From contig JANCRA010000010.1 in assembly GCA_024362935.1 (NCBI GenBank), positions 12,950,501-13,014,500 on the forward strand: a DNA stretch of 64,000 nt. The letters run 5' to 3'. A model generated the notes under the pieces. It had not been told where the DNA came from, made no database searches, and saw only the letters and a list, made by a program, of their open reading frames with translations. The DNA is from Setophaga petechia. Lineage: Eukaryota > Chordata > Aves > Passeriformes > Parulidae. This document shows, piece after piece, positions 13,304 to 26,620 of this stretch; position 1 is the stretch's first letter, and each line of letters begins with the position of its first letter. A program made the translations under genes and the position numbers.

Positions 13304-15625
13304 GACTTGGCACTGAAGTGAGGAAAAACTGTGACTGAAGTTCCCTCTTCAGTTGAGACACCAAAACTTGGAAGACAAATTACATGAGAACTCTGAGGCC
13401 AAAAAATAAACTATATTCCCTTGCTGACCTCAGCTTCTCAAAGTCATCTCTCAGCATAAACAACTTGAGGAAAAGCCACTTGCCCAATAGGAGTCTATGT
13501 TCACTAAATCAGCATCTGCCCTCGTGCCCATTGCTTCCTTTTTGGTAAGCTGAGGAACAAAACACTTTGGAAAAGACTCTTTGCTGGAAGCTGAAGCTGC
13601 CTGGAAAAGGCAATGGAAGTTCATTCTCCATGCTTGAGATGTGCAAATGACTGTACTTCATAAATGGAGAACATTAATTTCCAGCTCTTCCTTGTGTCAG
13701 GCTCGTTTTCCTAGCTCATTTACATGACCCCAAATCTGCAGATTCTGTAAAGGCAAAAACTATCATTAGGAACTGGGTTTTGCTTCTTTAAAGAAAGTAA
13801 GAGTTGATTTCATAACTTTACTGTCACCCACCATTTAGTTTGTTTGGCATATGAAAATAGCTGGAAAACACTGAGGTAGCTGTGCAAAAGATGACATGAG
13901 AATGCTATTGCCAAAATATAGTTACATTTTCTCAGAGAATTTTCTTTATTTTTCCTCTCCATTCACCGTAAAGGCTGAAAAAAATAAATGTTTTCAATTT
14001 TTTTTTTTATGTGCAGTATTTAATTGACTGCTATTCTGATAAAAAATGTCAACTATGTACTGTAGCACTTAATGAGAAAAGAATGGCAATGAAATCAGGG
14101 AATGTTCAGCAGAATTCTTTAGCCCAGAAGAAAACTTTATAAGAAGGAAAAATTGTTTCTCATCAGAATATGAAGTAAAGTTGAAATTTTGAGCCACATA
14201 GTAGAAAAATATTCTGAAGAAGTTTTCAAATAAGAAATAACAAAAAATTTTAACACTGCCTACCAAAATAAAGGTGTCCAACATGTCAAAGTAATACTTT
14301 TCATTTTGAATTAACATTTTGAAATTAAAAACACTTCCTATGGGGATGTTCACTTTTTACTCTAAAGAGCTCTCAACTGAAAAATTGAATAAAAGTTTAT
14401 ATTCTTTCTTTAGAAAAATTTTAATTCAGCCTGACCTTTGCTCTCTGAGGAACCATGTTTTATTCTAAAATCTTCAACTAGTGTTAAGTAGGATGAAGTA
14501 CACCACATTTTCAGCTTGCTTTGGTGTTTGTATGAATGGGATTTTCTTCCTTCTTTACAGAATTCTGATTTCCTTAATATTTGGAAATTATCTTCTTTCC
14601 AAAGTTACACAGCATGTGACAAAGGAGTTTTTATTCAGGTGTTCTTGTGAAACTTTGGCTATTTTTCTTTCATTTGTCACAAACTAAGTCAAGCTTTATT
14701 ATAAGCTAAATGTCTATGCTTTGCTGCTCTTAAAACAAGCTGTTATAGTTTTTAAAAAGGAAAAAGGGAACAGAATCTCCAGATGATAAATACAAGTAGT
14801 GCCTAGTGGAAAAAGTCAAGGTGGGGGGCGGGGAAGAGGAAATAGCTGTGAAAACACTTTTTGAACAAATAACTGTGCTTTAACTTTGTGTTGCAAGGTT
14901 GCCTGGATACACTGGAAGAACAGGCATCCTTCTATATATATATTAGATAGTTTAATGTTTACTGCTGAAACTTGGAATGTAGCTCCAAGCACTATTTACA
15001 AATGTTTGGGATGAAGTAGTTCCAGAAAACCAAACAAAGAGAGGAGGGAGGGAAATTAACCCAAACTTGCTGTTTCTGTTTTTATCATCATGTTGCTATG
15101 TATAATCTAAAATAGCAGGTAGTAGCTTATGTAACAGAGCTGGAGGAAAGGGGAAGGTTATAGGAGCTGTCGGGGGCTGGACTAGAGCAAGGAAGGGTCC
15201 AGGGCAGGTGAACTTCAGGGATGTTCTCAGAGGAGAGAGAATTCAGGTGATGTAAGGGAGAGAGGGATTTGGGGAGGAAGACACCTGGTCTGGGTTAGTG
15301 ATGGTTTATGGAAGTACACACTGCCCTGGACTTGGGCTGAGAAGCCTCCTGTCTGCTCCTGCTTGCCCATTCCCTCTGTCCCAAGCAGCAGGGATGTGAC
15401 AAGTCCTGTTTGTCACATGTCACCTGCTCTCCCCTTGTGCTCCTTGTGGGGATGGATTGTGTGGGCCATGTTAGGGTTGAAGTATGTGCAGGTAATGTGT
15501 GTTTGTGTAATCCTCTGTGCTTAGGGCTGTGCAAGCTGCTGAAAGAGTGATGTTTTGGATCAGCAAGTGGGAGGTTTGTCAGCCTGGGAGGCTCCTGGGA
15601 GGTTTTTCTCTGTTTCTGGTTCCAG

Positions 15626-15726
15626 AGAGTGCTCATGCTCTGTGGCGTAAAGAGGATACCCCAATTGATCCAGAAAGCAGATTATACAATGTCTTGAAGG
15701 CAGAAGGGAAAAGTCCTGCAATTTAG
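15626..15726 (+). other. Possible terminal coding exon after a strong acceptor
   Basis: A pyrimidine-rich tract (about 15,603-15,622) ends in CCAG at 15,625. The frame that follows (codon split after its first base) is open for 33 codons to TAG at 15,724-15,726 and reads as hydrophilic protein containing WRKEDTPIDPESRLYNVLKAE and ending in SPAI. The same frame is also open upstream of the acceptor, so openness alone proves little. The nearest canonical AATAAA I noticed downstream is at 16,695, which would give a 3' UTR of roughly 1 kb. I do not recognise the product and found no convincing upstream partner exon. Confidence 0.15.
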
Positions 15727-15740
15727 ATCTAGGGCACTGT

Positions 15741-15779
15741 TCTTTATTCTTTTTTCTTTCTTTCTTTCATTTTCTTTTA
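15741..15779. repeat. Imperfect (CTTT)n pyrimidine tract
   Basis: CTTT-type repeat with interruptions, directly after the candidate terminal exon. Confidence 0.85.
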
Positions 15780-18700
15780 TAGATGTTTTCAATCTCTTTA
15801 GTTATATTCTGTTGTGATTGTATCTAACTGTAGAGTAGGGAGGTATTTCTGAGATGAGAAACTCTTTGATCTTGGCATCACTTAATGTTTCATTTAATCT
15901 GATTTTATTGAGTGATCTTCCTTGATCTGAAAAGGAACATGTTCTTCCATCTAGCTCTTAAATTCACATTCGAATTGAGATTCTGTGAAATACACTTAAA
16001 AAAAAAAAACAAACCCAAATTCCAGGGTAATGTGGGAGTGCTATAAAGGGTTTGTGCTGTATGTCACAGCCATGTGTGATTTCCCAGTGGACAGAACTGT
16101 GAAGCAGAGTAATTCCTCATCCTCTGAAGCCACATATCCCTACCACCTCACCCATGATGAGTCAACATGTGCCTTCTTCCTTTAGTGGTTGATGACATGT
16201 GATGAAATATTCTAATTCTGCCCAGGATGGGGCAATGATGCATCTTCACTGACTACTTCATTGTAGTTTTTTGTAAACCTTTGGGAAATGCTATTTCAGG
16301 AGCCCCTAACAGCCAGACTTTAAAGTTTCTTTGCATGACAAACTCAGTCAACACATTTCATGATCAAATTTTAGTTCTGCCAGTCATTTCTGTGATGCTG
16401 GGGCATATCTTGTACCTCTCTGCCTTGAAGAGTTAGCAAGTGGTGTCAAACACTTTCAGTGCAGAGACAGCTCATTTCACCTGTCCCTGCTTGGCTGTGA
16501 TACACATTGAGATCTGAATGTTATCCTCATAACGAGGCCTACTTTGTGCCAGGAGAAATTCAGAGTGAATTTGTGCATGGGCCATGAGTTTCAGTTGGAT
16601 TCAGTCCCCTTGTGCTCGCTGGAGAGGAGTTTGCTTTTGGTCTAGTTATGAGGTCTGCTCGTGGCTTAAGGGGCTGCTCACTGCCAGCCTGTGGAATAAA
16701 ACCCATTAAAGTCTGACACAGACCCTCAGACTGATCCTAGATCATGCAACTTCCAACACTGCCTCCAATTCTCTGCCTGTTTTGTATGTATAATGAAAGG
16801 CTTCATCTTTCAGACTCTCAAAAATGTTTTTCATCAGTCCTTAGGCTAGAAAAATTGGTAACCACTGGAAAAAAATATTTGAGTTTTTAATCTCTGATGG
16901 GAAAGCACATGCTATAAAAATTGGCTCCTATCAGTGGTTTTTTCTGAGAGGGCAGAACATCTCTTTCTGGGTTTTATGTCTCGCCTACATCCCCCCAGCA
17001 TATCTGTGCCTGCCCACGCTGCAGCCTCGTGGGGAGATGCTCAGGATGTCTGGTTACAGTGGCAGGGAGTTGGCTGTGGCCAGATTTCTGCAGATAGCTG
17101 CGGTCAAGGACCTGGAGGGCTCTCAGAGCTCACAAACCAGGCAGCTCTGCACAGCTGGTTGTGCAGAGCATTAGTCAGAGCTGTGGTGTGGTCCCTTCTC
17201 AGCAGGGCACAGTTCTGCTGGCAGACACCTACAAGGCAGGTGAAATTACCCTGACAGAAATGTGCTTTTAATGGTAGCCCCTATAATGCTGCAGGACATG
17301 GAAAATGGGATGGGATGGTTTTAGCAGATCAATCCCAAGTGTAGCTTTGAGCAGCTGTCATGGAGTGATGTCCTGCTGGGTTTCTGTTTTACCTCTGGCA
17401 TCTTCACTGATATTGCTCTGGTAATGAAATGGTTCTTTATATTTTCATTTCCATGTGAATGTTTGTGGCATGTACTGTCCCAGCACTAGAAAAGACAATC
17501 AAATTAAAAAATATATCACAGAAACCATTGAAGGTTTTATTCATTTATTGGAGCACTGTGGTTGGATTAATTTTCCCCTAAGTCAGTTTTTGGATGAAGG
17601 AATTTTGGACACTGGCAACACAGGTTTTAAAGGTTGCAAGCAAGAAGAGAGTGAGCTGGTAGGAGGTAGAGCAAGTAGGCTCCTGTTCAATGCTTGGGGA
17701 ATTACTTCAGTTATATTTTGCTCTCCAGATGAATTGTTTGCTCTGATCTGAACAGTTATTTACCCTTCACTGTATCAGCTGAAATGTTTGCCTGCCTCAA
17801 AGTTCATATCACCTTATGAGCAAGTTCACCTAAAGGAAACGTCTGCCTTAGCCAAGTCGGTACAAAAGGGAAAAAAGGGGGGAAGGAATGAAGAGAACAG
17901 AACAGGAATGTGTTTGGGGGAACTCAGGAAAGTGTTCTGTGTGTAAGCCAGTGAATCTTAAACAATATTAACTTCTTAGCAACAATGATTCTGTTTTGTT
18001 TAACTAACAAAGGATATTGTAAGCAGATATGTGCATCTCAGGCAGATAAGGTTTGTGTTGGACAGTTCTTTTATTGGTCCAACATTTGGTAATTCACTCA
18101 AATTTAGCTATGGAACAAGAATTATGCATATTTGCTTCTGAGGCAGAGGTTAGACATAAGGCTCCTAGTAATTTTCCAGTTCCTTGCTAAATTTAAATCT
18201 TAATAGAATGGGGCCCAGCCTGTCATCTTTATGTTTTCATGCCAATCCCAATAGAGTAGGGAAGCAAAAGGGCAGAATTTAACTGTCTCTTCCTCTCAAT
18301 AGAAGAGTAGCACTTTTGTGTTTGCATTTCATTTCCATCCAAGATCTCAAAGCACGTGAATATTTTCTTTATGTCAGTGGAAAACCAAGGCATGGAGCAA
18401 TTCAGGCACTATTCAGCCCATGATATCAAAGCACAAGCTGGTGCATTTCAGCCCAAATAATGAATTGTAGGAACACATCCTCTGTGAAGTCTGGCATTTA
18501 AGTCCTATAACAACCTATAAAGAAGAATAAAGTGAAGGAAAAGCTGTTGAGTGATTGCCTCCTAGTTTCACAGGAGGCCAGCCCAAGGCTGGGAACAGAC
18601 CATGGGAATCCTGGATTCCATCCCCATATCAAATTGCTACATGTGCCTTGCTTCCTTTGAGCAATCATTTCTCTTGCTAAGGTAACTTCTTTTAAAGTAT

Positions 18701-20065
18701 TTGAATTTTCAGCTGTCAAGTGTAGACCAAATTTATTTCATCTAGATTGATGAGGATCTTAGTTCTACTGCACTAAACTGTGTCTCAGCTGCCCCACTTC
18801 ACTCCAAGCCACTGGATTTTGTAGGATTAGGATCTTCTCTTGCTGCTTTCTTTCTGTCTCATAATTCAGGCAGGAAAGTTGGACAAAACTGTCCAGGTTC
18901 TTGTTGCCAATGGAAACTTTTTCTATCAAAAGGAAAGAAAAGAGCCATTTCTCTGTTCTCACCAGCTCAAATAAGGAATGGAATTCATTCCTTAGTAATC
19001 AGGGAAATTAAATAAAGTGAGGAGACAGAACATAAGGGTGTAAATTTAGTTATTGAAGTGCTGCATTAAATTCCTGGATTAGACACACGAGGAGGGTATG
19101 CCTTTCATGGGAAAATGCCTTTTAGCTTGTCAGTCTTAGTGCTGAGAACTCTCTAAATGAAGAATTTCTTTGATGTCTGTGTGGATGTAAATGCCATGTA
19201 TGCAAATTTTACTGAGTCACACATGGAAGAAACCCAAAATTTCCAAAGCTGAGCTGAAATGATCAGCCTTTCTCTTAGGGTCATCTCCCAGCCCTTTAAA
19301 ACTGCTTGCATCCCATAATCCTAGCACAGATTTCCATGAAATGTTATGTCCCAGCTTGTCTGAGAGGGTTGGGCCTTGCTTGGACCTTTAACATGACATT
19401 GGTTATGTTTTCTGATGACACTGAAGCCAATGGACAAGAGAAGGTTGGAAGATGTTTGACTGACCTACTCCAATTCTTGTGCTGCTGACAGAACCCCCAG
19501 GCAGGTTCTGGACACTCTTGATGTTTGCTTGCCTACATATAAATGGTTTATATTAACTTGTCTCAGGGGTTTCATGAGGGTTAGTTAATATTTGCAAAAT
19601 ATTCATGGACATGTAGCATGTGAAGCATCGAGAGCCAGTTTCCTCCTCTTCAGCTTACATGACCCAATAAATGATGCTGGGTTTCCTCTCTAATCTACAT
19701 CTTGTAACACAGAAACCTTCTTCTGTTTGCCTTCCCCTGTCTGCAGCTCTTGGAACAACAGGAAGAACAAAGCCTGAACTCTATTCTTTGTGGTTATTTG
19801 CTCTTTCAGAAGGCAGGGGAAAGGGGAAGTCTGTGCAGAAGAAAGTATGTGATGCTGCTTAGGACTTGAGCAGAAAATTGCCCTACAAAAGAAAATACAG
19901 AACTTTCAAAAAGGTGTATTTCTAAGCATAAGTATAAACTCAGGCCTCCCTAGCCTCTGTTTAGTTTCAAGTTAGAGACTTCTGCATTGGAGTTGAAGGG
20001 TTTGTTGGAAAGCTTGGTTGCTTTTCCATGTGTATCAAATGATCTGTTATTATCATGGCTCATAA

Positions 20066-20091
20066 ATCTGTTTGATTTCTATCAAACAGAT
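20066..20091. other. Perfect inverted repeat, 11-bp arms, 4-nt loop
   Basis: Arms 20,066-20,076 and 20,081-20,091 are perfectly complementary around a TTCT loop. A further copy of the AATCTGTT word follows at about 20,095. Confidence 0.9.
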
Positions 20092-22969
20092 AGAAATCTG
20101 TTACCTTTGTTTTGATAATCTCATTGAAGATACCTGCCAGGGAAAATGGATTTCAATAGGCCTTTTTATTTCCTCATTCACTGTAGAGTGCAGCATTGAA
20201 GAGTGAATTTGCTCCCCAGTGAACTTTTGCCCTGGTATTATAAAGGTTATTACTGGTCTGTGCAATTCTTTGCATGTAAAGTACAACATTTCTTCTAATT
20301 AAATTTCTACTGCCTTTTATGAGCCAGGGCCTGATTTTATTTTTTTCCTTTTCTCCCCATCCCAACTTGTCTGGAATGGGGTGAATGCCCTTTTTCTGGG
20401 ACAACTGTAGTCAGGCCAGTCTTGTGAGGCTTCCACCTCCCCCTGGCATGACCTCAGCTCTATATTGCTGTCTGTGCTAATGCTTTTCAGAGCTTCCCAA
20501 AATCATTAACCCTGTGAAAAACCTATTGGTGATGACCTAGGGCAAGTTAGGCATCACTGAATGTAGAGGATGGTACTCTGGCCTGGTGAAAGGTCATTCA
20601 ATTTTGTCTTCTGAAAGCATGTGGGAAGGTTGGAATCGGGAGGGACAAGAGCTCTTTGCTGCTGTGAACTTAGGATGGGGGAGGAATTTTGGTGCAGAGG
20701 AGCAATGGCCGATGTCAGAAGTATCTGAGGTGTGCAGATGCAAGAGAATCATCAGCAGTGGCAGAACTGGTGCTGACTTCATCTGGATCAGGGTTTCAAT
20801 CTGGTGTCTCCAGCCACTCAACACTGTTGACTTTCTAAAAAAGTAAACAAAATATTGTCATGACTGGTCCTGGCAATCCTGGCCCTCCTGGGACCATGTG
20901 AGTGTGGTCCATTTCAAAGCATCACCTCTAAAAATGATCCCAAAGAAGCCATACAGTAACATCTTTAGTTCTTCTGCTAAAGTCACCATTCCTCTAATTT
21001 ATCAGCTGTAATTAGAAGGGGCATTTACCCCTCTTTCACAATAGAAAGGTAAACATCAGAATAAAAGAAGAACATTGTTAACAAAGAAAGAGGGAGGGAT
21101 TTAAAATGGATTTTGTTATTTTAGATGTTAAGTTAGGTTCTCTGACAAGTTATACAGGGAGATTTTTTAACAAAGAGCAGTGGGAACAAGAAACCACAGT
21201 CATTTTACAGTTTGTCAGCTGGAGTGGTTATGGCTCACTGCAACAGCAAAAGAAAGGATCAGACAACCCAAAAGGTCCTTTCAGCCCTGTTTTCCTAAAG
21301 CATATATTGACTAACAAACATAAAGGGCAAGGGAACTCTGCTGGGTGGAGCCAGGGTTAATTACTGTTCACAACCCAGCATGTGAATTATGACAGGTATG
21401 CCAGATCTTGGCTGGTATAAACTGACAGACTTTGGTGCAGCTGCAATGGTCTAGTACAGCTGAGGATTTATCATTTGGTGCCTAAAAATATAGCCATTTT
21501 ATGCACAAAAAATACAAAAATATTTTCTTTCTATTGCCCTTTAGCCCATTCCAGATTTACATCAGCCATTATACTTACCTCCCTGGAGAGTATATTTTAG
21601 GTGAACAGATATCTCAACTTCACCATTTCCTGGACAGTAACCCTGGCCCCTCCTTTATTTCAAAGTTTGACTCATTCATTTTCCTAGCTGAGTCCCCTGA
21701 GCTTTTGCAAATTCCTCCCTTCCACGGTAGTTTTCCCAACAGGTTTATGCCAATCTTTTTGCTCCTCCCCATCCATTTGGCTGTGTCACTCACATTTAGT
21801 CCTTAAGATCTAGCCTTATAAATCACTTTTGATTTTCCTCTTACACTTTGGCTTTTATGGATGCAGTTGTGGCCTGTAGTAACCTGGGAGTAAATTAAAT
21901 ATAGAAATGTGCTCTGCCTCTGAAGAAGGAAACTTCCTTAATCATGTGTTGTTTTCATTAATGCCATATTTTACCTCAAGCTTTGATCTGATTTGCTTTC
22001 TACAATCCATTTAACATCAAAATTTTGCAATGATTCTGTTGTGAAAGTATCTTTCATGTTATTTCTCTTTACCAAACATTTCTGTTTGCATTCTGACAGA
22101 TTTTTCCATTTCATCCCAGGGGCTATGAATTCCTTTTGAACTGTGTTTTCCCTGCCTTCCCTGGTATTTGCAGCACCTCCTGATTTAGATTCAATATCTG
22201 AATTTAATTAGTATGCCTCTTCCCTCACTCAGATCACTAAATCTGTCCACCAGGAGCAAAGGGAAAGGATGAGCCTGGAGCAATGTTTGCCATTGCAGAG
22301 GATCAGTGAATGGCAATAAGCATGAGCACAGGAATTGTGAATATCAATACACCACATTCCTGGGGAGAGAGTTGATGTGTTCTAAAGTTGGGCAAAATGA
22401 TACATGAATGTTTAGTCTCAGGTGGCATCTTTTGCAGATAAATTCAAATTATGCTGCAATAAATTAATGGCCCTGCTTGTTAAAGCTGTCAGCAAAGAGT
22501 GTGAGGAGCCCAGCCAAGATATAACACAAGAATGGATTAACATCTCCCAATTTTCCTGGAATAAGGCAAACTCAAATCTAGCTGCATTCCTGGGATAGAA
22601 GTAGGACATCTAAATGACAGAATGAAGTTTGTCATCAACATGTAAGTCTTGATTAATGATAACTCAGAGGTTCTGGAGAAACAAAAATGAAGGCACCAAA
22701 AACACTCAGTTTTGAGAATGACAGAAGCAATGGAACCTAAAAGATTCTTAGCTGGGATTGGTCATATATTTTGGTCTTTTAGGCTGTGGCCACAGCAGTG
22801 CCAGTGCTAGGAGATCAGTGCTCTGATCCAATTCCATCACAATCAATAGATTGCAAGGGCATATTTTATATGTTCCACAATTCAGCAAGTGCCATTTGGA
22901 GATGGATTACTCTGTCCCTTCCACCCACATGTGCTTGGCATATGTTCCATTATTTATGTTCTCCTCAGA

Positions 22970-22993
22970 TAGATCAATAGATCTATTGATCTA
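22970..22993. other. Perfect 24-bp palindrome
   Basis: A self-complementary 24-mer with no spacer, centred on a BglII-type AGATCT core and flanked by nested ATCAAT/ATTGAT words. Confidence 0.95.
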
Positions 22994-23144
22994 CTGAATA
23001 GGCTAATTTTTTTCTCCCCATCATTGTCATAATCTAAGAGCTGACTGATAACTCTATTACTTGGTTTTGCTTGCAACTTCTTTAATTTCACCCCAGAATC
23101 AAAACAAAGGCTAATCCAAACTCACCTGTTTTTCACCTGGAAAG

Positions 23145-23208
23145 TTGTGTGTATATGTTGTGAATGAAGACATGCTGACAGATAACCTCACACCTCCTGA
23201 TGAGTACA
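23145..23208 (+). other. Exon-like segment with a consensus donor
   Basis: An AAAG at 23,144 is followed by 64 nt that stay open in one frame and read as protein-like sequence with NEDMLTDNLTPPDEY. The segment ends at a consensus donor A|GTAAGT (23,209). The acceptor is weak. The frame remains open past the donor, and the minus strand is also open here. No family recognised. Confidence 0.12.
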
Positions 23209-24294
23209 GTAAGTGTTATCTCAACTGCAGCAAAAAGTCTCAGATGTCCAAAGAATCTAGAAGTCCAAGGCCCAGGGAAATACTGACAGTACGCACATTG
23301 TGGCCTTGTCCTTCTGATACAGATCAGATAGTGGGTGACACATGAGGGCATATGAGAAAAACACCACTGCCCCAGTTTTTGAAGCCACCAGGTTCCTTTA
23401 CAGCAGCATCTGCTATACCAAAGTCACTGTTGTTTTGGGAGCTCCAAATCTTATGCAGGCATTATGCAGGGTACTATCAGAGGTCTGCTGTGCTGATACA
23501 AGGAAAAATGAAATCAGGCTCTTTCACATGGTTGTTCAAGCGGGCATGACTGAGGACTACTTTCTGTGCTTCTTCATAGAAGGCAGTAGTTAAGAAAGCC
23601 ACTGTGGTTTGTTGGATGCTCAAACGAGGGAAGCAAAGAATTTTTTATTCTGTGGTCATGTCAAGGGAAGGATTTGGCAGCAGACAGGCATGCTGGAAAA
23701 TTGTAAAGTGCTGGAGACAAAGCTATACTGACAACATAGAGTGAGTTGAAGGAAACATTCCTTTAGGCTCACTGAAAAAAAAAAAAATAAGTTTGACAGT
23801 TATGTCTCTATTTGTTTCTTTCTAAAACAGATTGATTTTTCCTCCAGAAATTCTGCAAAAGATGTAGGCACAAGTAGCAGACGTTTCAATTGCAAATTTG
23901 GAGGGCAATCTGTCTACCTTATGATTCTTGTTCTAGAGCCAGTGCCATGAAGTACCCATTTGCAGAAACATTTTAAGTTTTTAGCACATCTTCTTTCAAA
24001 ACTTACCATTGGAGAAAACTTTCCAGGCTGGGACTTCAGCTTGCAGCACAACAGTAAGATTTGAGGGGGGAAAGCATGATGTGTGTAGACAAGAAGAAAC
24101 AAGTTGGAAGCTCTCCACCTGCCTGTTGTTAACTGACACACTTGAGAAAAACCAAACCACAACCAGCATCTAGAGACTTGCATCCTGCTACATTACTTTT
24201 TTTATGTCCTCCCTAGAGTTTGGAGAGGCTGCACCTGACCTTTGTATGCACTGACTCTGGTTGTGCCAAGCAAGCAGTTCAGTAGCAAACTAAG

Positions 24295-24332
24295 TGGAAA
24301 TAATTATTTTAATTAGTGTAATTGGATTACAC
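24295..24332. promoter_or_regulatory. Cluster of homeodomain-type sites (candidate enhancer core)
   Basis: In under 40 bp there are TAATTA (24,301), TTAATTA (24,309) and a TAATTGGATTA composite (24,319-24,329) containing both an Antp/Lhx-type core and an OTX/PITX-type GGATTA. Dense clustering is what conserved developmental enhancers often show, but AT-rich DNA produces these words by chance. Confidence 0.25.
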
Positions 24333-26612
24333 TGAAGTGTTTTTGGGGACTGCTGTTCTGCTTCAGATGTTGTTCAAACTGTCCTGGCTGTACATAATTT
24401 CTAAATCAACACATTACATAGGGGTTTAGGCAGAGAAAAGGGAATTGGCCAGAAAAAGGCCTGATTTACTTCAGATTTGATATTTGATAGCACAAGGAAC
24501 GTAGGGTGGATTGCAGTAGGTTTTTACTGGGACAGCAGATTTTTTTGTAAGCTGTCATCATGTGCACCTTATTTTCTCAGGAAGTCATGAGGTTATAGGT
24601 ATTTTTTTAACCTTTTTTTCTTGCTTGTCATCAAGAGCTGAAATCCCATCACCATCCACTGTGAACAGAAAAAAAAAAAAAAATCCAGGAAAAAAAACTC
24701 TGTGTTCCACAGGAGCTTGCTTTTTAACAGGAGCAGGTCATCACTCAGCTACCCAAAGCACTGAAGGCCCTCAGTCAGTATAAATTAGAGAGAAATAGTG
24801 GAGATCAAATTGGGACATGCCCAAAAACATGGGTACTGTTGGCTATATAGTTGCATCTCAAAAGGTATTTGACTTCAGCTGATTACATCTGCTTTCAACT
24901 AGTAGAGGAAATGATGAACAAATCATCAGCATTATTTCCCTCCACAGCAGCTTTTTTGAGGCAGCCTTCCGCAACCTTATGTACTTGACAGCATATTTTA
25001 GCACTAACACTTGGTATGGCTGTTTCTTCTCCTGAGAGAAACTGTGATTCTCACTGAGGAAACCCCTTGAATGCAATAAATCATTTACTGGAGCATAGTC
25101 CATTGCATTTCAACAGATCAGCATTTGGTGCTTGGAGCTGGTGGCTGAAATCAGACAACATCAACTGTAAGGAAATGCAAATTCTGAATTTCAGCATTGG
25201 TTTCATTACTGGGCTTCTGCCTGTGTGTTGTGCAGGCTAAGACTGAATTGGGCTTTCATGTAGACTGTTCTCTCATTCCTGTAGATCCTCTAAATGAGAT
25301 TAAAAGGGATATAGAGACAATACCTCCTCCCCTCAGTGAGATCATAGCAGGTTTCTTGAACACTACCTGAAAGACAGATTATGATGGCCAGAGTAAATGT
25401 TTGGTGAAGATAAGTAACTGGATGATAAAACTAAATTCCTGTGGGTTATCCAAGGAAACTGAAAGGGAAAACAGGCTGGGAGAAATTGTAAAAATAGTTT
25501 ATTCACATGAACATCCAGTATTATATTAAACATGCTAAGTTTGGGATATACTAGAGCTTGTCTTTTTATTACATCCTTAACAGTCAAGTGAACATGGTTT
25601 TAGAAGAGTGGAATGTTTTAAGCAAACATTGCTGACCTAGATTTTCAAAATGGGTGAGCTTGAGGACACTGTCTTCATTTTATGCCTCGTTAACTTTGCC
25701 TGTTCTTCAGAGTTTCCATGGAAACTACCTCTGGTGACAGATAGAAACTTTTGATGGGTCAAGTAGGAAAAAGGTAACAAGAGGTATTAGGGCAGAGAAT
25801 ATGTTACAGAGCCCTAATGGAAGAAGGCAGTGAATGAACTTTGAACATAAACAAAGGGATGATAGTGGAAGACCATAAATGTCAGTGCATTGACAGCGAG
25901 CATGATTCAAAGTTACTATGGGATGTGAAAGTACAAACTTAACAGAGCATGACCTTGTTCTGATAGTTAATGAAGTTAAGCTGGGCTCAGAATAGAATAA
26001 CAGAGATCAGTCTGACTTTGTCATTATGGATGAATAAGCACAGCTCCAACCCAAAATTTCAAATGTGATGATGCTGAGAGAACCTCCAAAGAGCCCCAAG
26101 CCTGTGCAGCTTTGTGCTTAAGGCACGTGTAGTAAGAACACCTGTGGTAAAAACGCCCTTCTGCCCCGCAGATGTATTGCACCCAACCCATTTCTAGGCT
26201 ACTGTGTATCCTGCACTGTCCCTGTCACTCTGGGGAGGTATCAGAAATGTAACTACATAAGTGTATTATAGACTGAACTATTTTTCTTGGTTGGTATTTT
26301 AAGTTAGTTATAGGTTGGTGTTTTCTAAGGACATCAGAAAATTCAGTCAGCAGCTTAGGTACTGGGCTTATCTCCACAAGTGTGCTTTGTGACTGGAATT
26401 CAGTTGTTAGCAGTATCTAGAGCCCTGTAAGGAAGAGGCACAATAAAAATAAATCTTCATGCCCTGTTTGACTTTTAAGTGAAACCTAAAAGATCCATTG
26501 TCAAGCTGAATATGTCTTCACCTTTAATAAGAAGTACTTTCTTACAGTAAGCCCACCCCACCCTTACCATTCCAGACTAAAATGTTTCCCTTCTGCTTTG
26601 AGAAAACTTTAA

Positions 26613-26620
26613 ATTTGCAT
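26613..26620 (-). promoter_or_regulatory. Consensus POU/octamer motif
   Basis: ATTTGCAT, a perfect octamer in minus orientation, in an AT-rich context that reads like conserved non-coding DNA. Motif match only. Confidence 0.25.

Larger units (their letters stand above)
10724..15625. other. No gene recognised; contains simple repeats and a tandem duplication
   Basis: AT-rich DNA. The frames at 10,842-11,201 (-) and 11,614-11,952 (-) sit in slightly GC-richer DNA and look like chance. The T-run and the 47-bp duplication are listed separately. A CpG-poor, G-rich patch lies around 14,820-14,835 and another at 15,130-15,250. Confidence 0.6.
15780..23144. other. No gene recognised; AT-rich non-coding DNA
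   Basis: Frames are short. A 98-codon frame at 17,455-17,751 (+) has no recognisable domain. A strong acceptor-like CTTTTCAG at about 20,490 is followed by a 16-codon frame ending in TAG, too little to call. Two long palindromes are listed separately. Confidence 0.6.
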
